A DNA stretch of 64,000 bases from Lentinus brumalis (taxonomy: Eukaryota; Basidiomycota; Agaricomycetes; Polyporales; Polyporaceae): assembly GCA_001792895.1 (NCBI GenBank), contig MARA01000012.1, positions 1,116,001-1,180,000 on the forward strand, in the 5' to 3' direction. Below are positions 54,396 through 64,000 of this stretch, one piece after another. How positions within the stretch are numbered: position 1 is the stretch's first letter; every line of letters begins with the position of its first letter. A model generated the notes under the pieces. It was given only the letters and a program-made list of their open reading frames with translations. It was not told where the DNA came from and searched no databases. The position numbers and the translations under genes are program-made.

Positions 54396-55209
54396 GGAGG
54401 GATCAGACGTTCAGTCCAGGCAAAATAGCAATATAACTGGCCATCTACAATCCACGCACCTTGTTCATCGGCTCTTGGTCAGCGCCTCAATTACGGCCGC
54501 GGAGTTTTCGCAGTTACTGGCAAGACGTCCGATGCAAAACCAGGGGGACAGACTGATGTTGGATGGCTCAGTGGAAGGAACAAGTTGCGCCGATGATCCT
54601 TTTATGCAGCAGTGGAATCGAGGCTCTTCTAACGCGAACTCTATCGGCGTCCATTAGTAAGAGTAGAACGTGAAGAGTACTTATGAGATGACATGATCAC
54701 AAAAATGACAGCTGTCTCCGAGTTACGGTTCAAGAAGGTCTACTCTGACATACGGTGCACTTCTCGAAACTCGTCACAGCACTGCGTTTGGCCAATAGCG
54801 AACACAGACTTCCATATCAATCCGATGTAGGATAAGTACCCACCTTCCGTTATCTCGGACGACACCGCCGGACTGACTCGCCCGACTAGACACCCAGGCC
54901 GAGGCTCGCGCATGAATATCGACGAGTGTCAAATACCTGTACATGTCAGACAGCAACGTCACCAGACGAAGATGCAATCGCAGCATCCGGGACCGCGAAC
55001 GGCGTGAAGGTGATATGATGTTCGTCCAAGTTCTCTGCGGGGTCTGCTTGGCGGCTGTACAGGAGCATATGCACCATGAATAGCTGAACGCTTGACAGTA
55101 CTCACTGCAAAAACACCTACCCCTTTATCCAGGACTGTTGGCGGTATGCCAGCACCAGATGTTGTATCTGAGAGGCCGCATGGGCAAGTTATATCAACGC
55201 GACACGTCA
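54396..55209. other. Interval between the two F-box genes
   Basis: Contains the presumed first exon/promoter of F-box gene 1 and the 3' flank of F-box gene 2. Nothing else recognised. Confidence 0.35.
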
Positions 55210-57377
55210 TTACGATGAAAATAGACGCACCAGCCTTCCGAAGATCGCCGGCTTAGGCTCTGATTCGAAGTTGGGGATCGGGTCCTTCCGGCAACTGCAT
55301 TGTGGCCTTCCAGAGTGAACAATAACATCCAACTCCGAGTGTGTCGTGCCCTCTTCGAGTCGAAGTGAAGAAAGTAGTCGCCTGGCGAACTGAGCGTCAA
55401 AGAGGTCACCATACCCTGGCTTCGTGACGAAAATATCGTCATTATTCCATGTACCGTGCTTAGCCTGCCGGTGCTCCAGGAGTCCGATATAGGACATGAC
55501 GACTTGTGAGTTGCATTTGTCGGGGTTCAGCCAGCCCGGAGAGCACCTGAAGACAGAGCTGGGGCTCTCGAGCAGCTTGGATACCTCGTCCGAGTCCATG
55601 CCGGCGTCGTCCGAATCGTCAGCAGCTGATGCCCGCTGTTTCCCCTTCGCCACTAACTTGGCGCCCGGTAGACGGCGACGCTTGCGCGGTGGGAGGGTGG
55701 AGGAGGCGACAGGTCTGGCCGCAGATGCATCTGCAAGCTTTTTAGCAAGCTCCCTCTGGACTCGTGCTCGATACTCTTCGGCCTCGAAGAGCATTGTGTC
55801 CCGAATTGTGAGGAAATTTTCCTGCGTCAGATCGACGTGTGGTTCTTCGCCAGTCATGATATCTTTCATGCAAGGCAGTTCCACCGCATCATGGGGACTG
55901 GGCAACGTCCGCGTCTTGATGCTGGCCCGATCCTCCAGCAGGAACTGTTTATAATGCGCCTGAAGCTGTTCACGCCGCTTTGCCCACTTGAGTTGGAAAG
56001 CATCCGCTTCTCGTTGTCGTCGTCCTTCCTCGAGAATGACGACTAGCTTCGGACGGATTGTGTTCCATACTGGGCATATGGTCAGTTGTCGCTCTCTCAC
56101 GGTCACAGAAGTACTTAGACGCACTGCGAGGCGTCAACTTGCGAGGCTGGTTCAGCATTTGATCCCAATCGGTATTGCGCCGAGGAAATTCTGTTGGGTC
56201 ATATCCAAGCTCACGGAGTTCGTTCGTGATCCTGAGAGATATAGAGGTCAGCGACGTCGAAAGAACAGCAACATAGTTCTCACTCGGAGATTCGCTCGGC
56301 TTGGGCATCGGCGCCGGCTGCATACTTGATGTTGCCGCTCTTTACCTCCCAATCAAGAAGTGTTCTATGAAACTGGCGACACTATTCAGCTCGTCAACCG
56401 TTCCGAATGCTAACGCGCACGTACATTTCTCCTGACCAGAGTATCCGCTTGGCGTTTCTCGACGAAATCCTGTAGTGCCGTTTGATTGCCGCTTCTGCGC
56501 AGGGCAAGATATTCCCTCGCAACGGAAAGAAACTGAGGAGAGTAGTACCAGTGGTGCCTCATCTGGTCTAGGCTCTTTAGAGGCCCATCGTGCCATTCCG
56601 AGCCTGGAAGCTGCTGAGATATCGCCATGGAAGTCTGGGCAGATGCACATACTAGACCATGAACGAGTTCCTCTCGGCACCAATGTACACAGTATTTCTT
56701 GGAGCTCTTTTTGTCTTTGCAGCTGCAGAGTCTTGCACAGTTCTGATCCCTTTTGTGCCCTACACGGGCGGTCAAAAAGTGGATGCGATGCGAGTGTGAT
56801 ATTGAAGAGACGTACTCCGCAGTCCAGCAACCGCCACACAACCTGACGCGAATTGCGTAGTCGACATTCTGTGCTCGACCTTGCCCACAGAGCTGTCAAC
56901 GCAGGTGATTCTTCAGTCTTGTGTTTGAGACGAGTAGGGCACACTTCTACCTCACAGAACCGCTCGAATACGAGGAAGGCATACCGGGGCTCGCTCATAT
57001 CCTCGGGGCAATCGGGAAGTGGAGGTACCACGTTGTTGCGAGCTGCGACCCAAAGGTGACGCGTATCCTCCTTCGAAAGTAGCAGGGCTCGGAGCTCCTT
57101 GGAAGCACGGGATAATTGGAGAAGGTCTTTGGGCTCCATATGCGAGACAATCTTCGAGAGCCGGGGCGAAGTGAGCGAAAGCGACAAGATGGATGCTTTG
57201 CGCTGCTCACCTCATAAAAGACGTCCATGGGAACACTCATCATCAGCATTAGCTTGCCTGCATTCCGCCCTTTCGGCTTGTGGCTCGCCATGTTGTCGAT
57301 CGACTGCGATTTGGCCGTCTTGTAAAGCGGGAGTCAAGTCTTGACGCGGTTTCGCAACTTACCTCAACCTTCATCAT
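55210..57377 (-). CDS. F-box protein (F-box gene 2)
   Basis: Probable SCF substrate adaptor. The start at 57377 is MMKVE, spliced to TAKSQSIDNMASHKPKGRN, then MMSVPMDVFYE joined to IVSHMEPKDLLQLSRASKEL to complete the F-box. LWVAARNNVVPPLPDCPEDMSEPRYA follows, the typical basidiomycete F-box continuation. Downstream exons include ITNELRELGYDPTEFPRRN, the counterpart of the 45-bp region in gene 1. A basic helix (LKWAKRREQLQAHYKQFLLE), an NLS-like PPRKRRRLPG and a Cys-containing tail come next, ending FGRLVRLFSS at 55210. The order of pieces mirrors gene 1, so the two are tandem paralogues; this copy is uninterrupted. Internal splice sites are approximate. Confidence 0.72.
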
Positions 57378-58300
57378 TGGTAGATATTGGGTGATAGTAG
57401 GCTCTGGTCGTGTATGGCGATAGAGTCTAGTGAGCTAACGGTGGTTGTTATCATAGGAGAACGGGACAGGAGTCTGTCACTGTGTCAGGATTGGGAACGA
57501 GGTGGTCAGGACACATGGCCAGAGATGGCCAGGGGCCTTCATTAATGCAAGACGGTGTCCTGCCTCTCGCCACCACCAGTACTCCTTGTCAACGTCAAGC
57601 TTGACGCGGCTCACTACTATTAGCTAGAGCTGAAGCGAAGCCCACGGGACGGAGGTCAAGTGCAATACCCTCCGACGGCTCTGATGGCAGCTGGATTTAC
57701 GCGATTCGTTCGCTGCTGGCGGAGGGCTTTGGTATTTGTTGCTCTTGACAGCCCTGACTCGGTCGGAGCAAGAAAGGAGGATGTTGTCGACGCGTTGTCT
57801 GCGGGCGGGACGCGTCGGACGCGGGTGGCGTCGTCGTTTGCAGCTGCCATATAGGGGCAAAACTCGGTCACGTGGGGACGGACAATAAGAACGCGGTTGA
57901 AGGCGTCGGGTAAGGCGATACGTGGGATGTTCTCTGAGGCTCTCCGCGCGCACAGCGGCCGACGGCGTTCTAAAAGCTACCCTCTCCCTTTTGCGAACAA
58001 GCCCGCGTCGTCTCCTGGGATGAGCCTCCGCAGAGCCGTCCTCCAGCGTATCACGCCCGCACCCAGCAGGACACCATCCCCATCGCCCAACCTCCTCCCC
58101 GACTGGCCCCAATCTCCAGTCGAGAGCGACCCCGACCCAATTGCACATCCCATCGCCCCTGACGAGCATCTCGCAACCTCAGCCAGAGGCACGACCTCGT
58201 ACGTCCTCTTCCTTTGTCCTCACTCTACGAGCGATGCCAACGACGGCAGACACTGATGCCCCTCTTCTTCTTCCGTGCAACCCGCGCCAGCAGAGATTTG
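57378..58300. promoter_or_regulatory. Divergent promoter region between F-box gene 2 and BTB gene
   Basis: A plus-strand ORF at 57897-58256, rich in Ser/Pro (RITPAPSRTPSPSPNLLPDW), could be an upstream exon of the BTB gene. Otherwise no gene recognised. Confidence 0.35.
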
Positions 58301-59651
58301 ATGAGCGGCAATGGCAACCTGAACGCCAACAGCAGCAGTTCCAGCAATGGCGTCGTGAAGCGGTGGAGAGTTAACATTGCCGACCATGCGAACGCCCTCC
58401 CCACCGAGCTTGCCAACATCTCACTCAACGGAACCGTCAAGCGCGACTCCGATCTCTGGTTCGAAGACGGGAACATCATCCTCCTGTGCCGCGATGTCGC
58501 GTTTCGCTTGTACCACGGCCTCCTCACAAGACATTCGGTCATCTTCAAGGACCTCTTCGCGATGGCCCAACCGTCGGGCTCGGAGACGATAGAGAGCTGT
58601 CCTGTCGTGCACATCTCCGATCCGCCGGACGACCTTCGTTATTTGCTTCGGGTGTTGTGTGGACTTCGGAAGTGCGTCGTTCCTTCTTGCTGCTTTAAGT
58701 GCTTCGATTGGCTTGCTTCTTCCGTTCGTACACGTTCTCGCTTCTTCTTCCTCCGACCCTTCCCTCGTCTTTGTCCCTCCTTCCACGGCTTCGTGCTGCG
58801 CTACGGACTGCATGTGACATGCGCACGCTTGGTGGCGGTTCGTTTCCTGTCATAATTCACCATGACGACATGGCATTCACGTCCTCCCAATCTTCCGCCA
58901 TGCACGATCCTATGACAGAACTTAACCCTCCTCACCGCGCAGGTTCCCAGTCGTCCCAAACGAGCGCATGGAGTTCGCCGAGCTCGCCGCGCTCGTCCGC
59001 ATGGCGCACAAGTACCACGTCGAGGACGTCCACACCCGCGCCATGCAGCACCTCAAGCTCTACTTCACAAACGACCTCGCCACCTGGGACGCCGCAGGCG
59101 CCGACGGCAACCTTTTCCTCCACATCACGCCCCCCGACGCGATCATGGCAGTCAACCTCGCCCGCCTCACACATGCTGACTCCGTCCTGCCAACCGCACT
59201 CTACCTATGTTGCCAGCTCGACACGGAGCTTTCTACGGGCGTCGAGCGCTCCGACGGCACGACAGAGAGACTCGAGCAGCGCGACCTCGAGCTCATCCTC
59301 CGCGGGCGCACGGAGCTCGTCCGCGCGAGCACGCGCGGGGCGTGCAGCATCTGCAAGCCACTCCCGAGCTCACAATGTATGAATAAGGGTTGTGAGAGGG
59401 CGCTGCGCGAGATCCTCGGCATGATGCTCGACGGGCTGCAGAAGGACCCGATTGGCGACATTGCGGGATACGCGGCGCTCGACTCTTGGGAGCACTGGAT
59501 TGAAGACGTGGTTGAGCTGTGGCCGCTGTGCGAGCCGTGCAGAACGATGCTGCATGCGCGCGATCTGGAGGTCCGGAAGGACGTGTGGAAGCACCTTCCG
59601 CAGTATATGGGCGTTGCGGTGGACGATTGGAAGGATCCTACAGCAAAATGA
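58301..59651 (+). CDS. BTB/POZ domain protein, basidiomycete type
   Basis: The ATG at 58301 gives MSGNGNLNANSSSSSNG. The BTB domain follows: KRDSDLWFEDGNIILLCRDV, FRLYHGLLTRHSVIFKDLF and VVHISDPPDDLRYLLRVL. A 271-nt intron (58672-58942) joins LRK to FPVVPNERMEFAELAAL. The C-terminal region is helical (LVRMAHKYHVEDVHTRAMQH) and has Cys-containing stretches (GACSICKPLPSSQC, WPLCEPCRTM). It ends KDPTAK at 59651. The layout matches the expanded BTB family of mushrooms, usually of unknown specific function. An extra 5' exon upstream of 58301 is possible. Confidence 0.8.
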
Positions 59652-60176
59652 ACCAGGGAAGTGTTTTCGAGCTGGTGAGTCTCCCAAACGAGGTCTTTGT
59701 GTGCTTTCGGCATAGTGTGAGGCTCATCGCTTGCACGACAGATCATACCTGCATGATTTACTGATTTACGGGACCGATTACGTTAGGAGGAAATTGAAGA
59801 CTACACACATGCGCTCACTTACGACCTCATCTGCCTCGAGTTCACCTATCTCTACTTACTTCGACTAACTCTTTCTCTAGCTGCACGTGCATTGTCAACG
59901 GCATTGACCCCATTTACTCACACCCACTGCGGTGTTGTACTCATGATATGCTCCATCACTCAATCCCCATCCACGTCTCTACGTACTTACATCCGTCCGG
60001 CTCAGCTGTAAAGCATAAGTTGGTATAACATCATGCGACATATGGTCGCGAAGTACTTTACAGTGTAAGAATCTCCGGGGTATGTATCCGTACAGGTCGT
60101 GGCATCCAGCCGGGTCGTCATACTTTTTTTAAGATCATAGGCGTAGGCCTGAGGGGAGAAGCACCTATCGCTTCGC
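59652..60176. other. Intergenic between convergent genes
   Basis: 3' flanks of the BTB gene (plus) and the fucosyltransferase-like gene (minus). No ORF supported. Confidence 0.4.
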
Positions 60177-60220
60177 GGCGATGGCGATGGCGATGGCGAT
60201 GGCGATGGCGATGGCGATGG
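60177..60220. repeat. GGCGAT hexanucleotide microsatellite, about 7 copies
   Basis: A tandem GGCGAT run abuts the stop codon (60221-60223) of the minus-strand gene, so it lies at the very start of its 3' UTR. Confidence 0.9.
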
Positions 60221-62565
60221 CTAGAAGAAACGCGTCGTGTCCGGGTGGAAGCGGTTCGCCGTCCGCATCACGACGATACCACCAGTAAGACTTGACCACT
60301 GCAATGCAACTCATCAGTTACTTGTGATACATTTCAGAAAGTGTTGCATGTCGCACCCCATTGCCGATGAAGACCTGCGCACGCTGCCCCACAAGCATAT
60401 CCATCGCCTGCGCAACATACTTCTGCTCCCAGTTGAGCACCAAGTCCCTGCTGCTCGCGACGTGCTTGAAGCCGCCCGCGTGTGTGAGCGCCGTCTTGAG
60501 CTCCTCGACCCACTGCACGGCGCCGTTCGTCATGATGTACACCTTGTCGAGCCCGTGCGCGGCCTCGCTCTGCTGCACCTCGCGCACGCGCGCGACGATC
60601 TCCTCCGTGTTCGGGAAGCAGTGCTTGCGGTAGATCGCGTAGTTCTCGGGCGTGTTCTCGCCCCAGGTTCCGCCCTCTGGTGGGTCGAACTGCTCGAGCT
60701 GTGGGAGGCCGTTGAAGGCCAGGAAGGAGCTCGACCACTTCGCGAGGTGGTTGCAGTGCGCCTCGTAGTCGCCCCGCCGAAGATGTAGCACGAGCAGGCC
60801 CTTGAGCTCCGTGTACCGCTCCGCGTTGGAGGTGTAGGGGATCGTGGAGAGCGGGGGCTCGAAGACCGTCGTGGGCGAGATCACCTCCCGGTTGTTGTCG
60901 AAAGCCAGTTCGACGAGTGAGGACCAGCCGAAGTGTGTCACGATCGGGGAGGCTGCAAAGTCGGTCCAGGCTTCGTGGAGGGCGTGGCGGTCGCCGAAGG
61001 TTCTGTCGTGCATGGGAGATACGGCCCGTTCAGCTACGGGTTGTAACGTGGAGGACGTCCGAACGCTTACAGCCAGTCGTAGATGCTCGCGCCGTCGGAG
61101 ACCGCGACGCACTGGTCGTCGATGGCGACGAGCTTGCCCACCCAGGCTCTCGTGATGGGCTCGACCATCCATGAGCCGATCTCTTTGTGCACGCCCTCCC
61201 GGTCAATGGAAGTCGTGCGGTCGTCACAGACTGTGTGCCAGTACTGTTCTGCAATGGCGGGAGGTGCGTGTTGACCGGGCGGGAAGGGTGCGCCGACTAT
61301 CGGACCTAAATCACACATTGTAGTGAGCTTTCTGTACTCAGAGTCGAGAGGGGAGACCGACTAGATGGTGGCAAAGGATGAACAGATAGATCAGACGTCG
61401 CCTGCTGAGGATGTCTGCTCTAAACGCGCATCATCTACGTTCAGCAACCGTATAATAGGTCCCGCAATTATGCATGGAGATTCACTCTCAGAGCTTTCGA
61501 TCTGAATATCAGGTGGGTGCATGTGTACTGCGATGTTGCTGAATGCGAGACCCGTACCGAGATTAAGGCACCTTGCCAAGAGTCAACAAGCTAAACTGAG
61601 TAGCAGCCTAGTACCACGGCGAGTCCAAACTGACAGTAAGGAGATGAACATGAGGCGCTTATCGGTGACGTTGTGGAACAGGTGCAAGACGGTTGTCTGA
61701 AGTGTTCCTCTCGACGCGAAGATTGATGCGGGGCGAACCCATCGGGCGTGCGTACTCACCTCGAATCAGCGCCGTCAGAGGGATGCGAGACGGGATAGGC
61801 TTCCCAGCGTAGTCGGCGTAAGCCTCGGATGGGTTGTCGTTCCAGGTATAGTTATAGAAGACGAACCTGTAAAGGGCTTCAATAGACCTGTCAAGCTAAG
61901 CAAGAAGGCGGACTTGCGCTCTATCCGTCTTGTAGGCCAAATACGCGTTCAGCAGGACCTCCTGCATGATGTTACCCCATCCGGAACCTGTCCGTCAACC
62001 CAGTTGAACATAGGTTCTCCAGGGCATGGAAATGGATGTAGATCATACCTCGACTGTGGCCGGGCACGAAGAAGAACTTAGGCTCAGCCTCGTGCGATGA
62101 CGCATGCCAATGGTGCTGTGGTAACCGGAGCTCGTATTCGTGGTATTGCGAGTACAGCGGTGGCGACCTTGCACCCGGCCATCTTGCAGATGACTGTTCC
62201 TGACCAGCAGCGGGCGATTCCAAGATGACCTCGGTGCGGACATAGAGCATGCGTAAGAGAAGCGTGAAGGCCACGAAGCCTGTCAACCCGAAGACGAGGT
62301 ACCTCCTGGCGACGAAGCGGAGGAACATGAGGGCGTTTTCGGGATTCTGTGGATAGCCATTGCCGTTCTTGACGTTCATGGGCAGGACTGCCATGGCGAG
62401 GACGAGGGCAACGACGGGGAGGGGGGCAAGCGCGGCGACTGCGGCGAGTACGGCGACATTGTCACTTCTTGATGCAGCTGGTCTGACAGCCTGAGACCGG
62501 GGTGGACTTACAGTTACCTGAGTTAGTGTCAGACGCCGTATGGGCGTCGGAAGCTGTGTTCCCAT
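60221..62565 (-). CDS. O-fucosyltransferase-family type II membrane protein
   Basis: Probable start at 62565 (MGTQLPTPIRRL); an internal MNVKNGNG is an alternative. One membrane segment, RYLVFGLTGFVAFTLLLRML, near residue 90 fits a Golgi/ER type II anchor. Later exons read GEAEPKFFF-like linker, FVFYNYTWNDNPSEAYADYA and IGSWMVEPITRAWVGKLVAI. The main exon (near 60315-61010) contains VTHFGWSSLVELAFDN, GLLVLHLRRGDYEAHC (the HxRRGD-like donor-binding motif of GT65/68-type fucosyltransferases) and VYIMTNGAVQWVEEL. After an intron near 60300-60345, the end is WSSLTGGIVVMRTANRFHPD and TTRFF. The stop is at 60221. The acceptor substrate is unknown. Confidence 0.8.
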
Positions 62566-64000
62566 ATGTTCCCATCAATTCAGATCAAGAGGCGCCGCTG
62601 ATCCGTCTTCGGCAACTCACGGCGACTGCACTCGACGCGCTGAGCTTGCAATTCATCGTCGCAGCATTAAAGACAGCAGCTTCGCTCAGATAATACCACC
62701 TTCGGACCATCGAGTCTCTAAATCATCGCCTAACTGAAGCACCCGGCCTCGGAATAGGACGCGGTCTGTTCTGCAAGTCGATGACAAGGCTCAGCGGCAC
62801 TGCATCATACGACGCCGAATAGACCTACACAGGGAGAGACCCCAATGTGCCGTTTGCTGAAGTTCACCGTGGTCACCGTCGGGTCATGGGGAACTTCCCC
62901 AGCGACTGCGCTGCGTGTTTCCTCGGGGTATCCGCGTCATTTCACGAGACGCATGTCCGCAGATGTGGGATCGACGCGCTCTACAGGGTCATTGGACCAA
63001 ACGTAGCGTTCCGCGCGGTAGCCGTACCCCTGACAAATCTCAATAGGATCAAATCATCCCTGGCGAAGCTGGCGCGGCGACTGTGGTTAAACAGGAACTG
63101 GGCTCTCCTTATGCGTCCGTGGAGCTACAGCTTCCGAGAAGCACCCTGTCAGAGGAACGTGTCTTTCTCGTGTTGGTCACGCAGGGCGTGACCGGTGCCA
63201 TAGATCGTCAGCGTATATTGCACTCTCCGACAGCCCTTCACTCAGTTAATCATAACCACCATGAGCAACTAGTTATGAGCTACACCGTGACTCCCGCCAC
63301 AGCGGCGTCATGTCTGAAATTGACTTCAGCACCGCATTTTGCTGTATCACCGATACATTGCACACCCAGTGCTACTCAAGCTGGCAGTGCTTTCCAATGT
63401 TCGTGAGTCGATTCACTATCCATGCTGTCGCAAGTCTGTTCCGCCACAACGCTGTTCGGAGTCGCCCCAAGCTCAGAAGATGAAAATGTTGTGGGGCAGT
63501 CGCTGGCAGTTGCCACTCCGTCCGGAGCAAGACAATCGCTGTTGAAGCATTGTGCCTTGAACGAGGGCGCTGCTGACATAAGTGTGCATTTGCTGCACCG
63601 TTCATCACGCGAAGACTCGGTAATGAGAGAACCTCACTTTTAGGCCCCGTTTGTTATCCGCCAAACTTCCCTCACAAACCGACTCCACTCCCATCACGAG
63701 AAGGATCCGGCCAATGGCAGGCAATGCATCTCTAAATCTAGTCTTAACCCGGTTGCTGAACGCACTCTGTCTTGGAAAGGACATCTGACAAGGCTTGTCT
63801 ACGTGCTTGCTTAGCTGAAGTATTTAGAAACCTCCTTGTCATGATCCCCTTGATAACGGAAGTGTATGAGACGCCGACACATTTACTATGTATATCTGCA
63901 CACATACCGCTCATGACATGGCAAGTTACGCGGCTCGGATCTCGGGCGTGACCAGACGTCGGGTGAGCTTGAATCACAGCAAGGTAATATAGTCGTTGTA
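62566..64000. other. Right-end region, no gene supported
   Basis: ORFs of 60-115 codons occur on both strands but none shows a domain, consistent exon structure or compositional bias. The first part presumably holds the promoter of the fucosyltransferase-like gene. Confidence 0.4.

Overview
The window looks like an Agaricomycete (mushroom or polypore-type basidiomycete) nuclear genome segment. It is GC-rich, genes are split by short GT-AG introns (mostly 50-70 nt), and recognisable products include a fungal trehalose phosphorylase, SEN34, POL5, MSH3, an SCT1/GPT2-type acyltransferase, N-terminal glutamine amidohydrolase and basidiomycete-style F-box and BTB proteins. All coordinates and splice sites were read by eye from the sequence; nothing was checked against a database.

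Layout. Positions 426-11458 hold one large gene, split by a nested transposon insertion. It encodes three AT-hooks, a DUF6729-like region, a transposase-like core and a WRN/DEDD 3'-5' exonuclease. The outer insert (3276-8678) is a non-autonomous element with short inverted ends and a 4-bp target duplication. Inside it sits a complete Mutator-like element (4862-8592) with ~200-bp terminal inverted repeats, a 9-bp target duplication and an intact transposase with a SWIM finger. Positions 11774-13792 carry a Crinkler/RHS-type P-loop NTPase-nuclease gene.

The core-gene block follows: trehalose phosphorylase (minus, 14408-17679); a TFIIB/BRF-like factor (minus, 20209-22304) with a decayed copy of its own 3' end at 19630-19860; divergent SEN34 (plus, 22427-23567); an EI24-family membrane protein (minus, 23840-25540); glycerol-3-phosphate acyltransferase (minus, 25768-27843); a BTB protein (minus, 28517-30128); NTAQ1 (minus, 31394-33139); a small conserved-looking ORF with an apparent frameshift (33586-33992); POL5 (plus, 36691-41286) convergent with MSH3 (minus, 41477-45518).

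From 47164 to 57377 lie two paralogous F-box genes on the minus strand. The first is broken by a tyrosine-recombinase (Ngaro/DIRS-like) retrotransposon (48098-52993) with identical 353-bp direct repeats, and by a 267-bp TA-flanked MITE. The second is free of insertions. The window ends with a BTB gene (plus, 58301-59651) and an O-fucosyltransferase-like membrane protein (minus, 60221-62565).

The housekeeping genes do not form a pathway. The striking theme is recent mobile-element activity: three TE families sit in two accessory genes. The most unusual object is the first gene, where a WRN-type exonuclease appears to be embedded inside a DDE-transposase-like fold.
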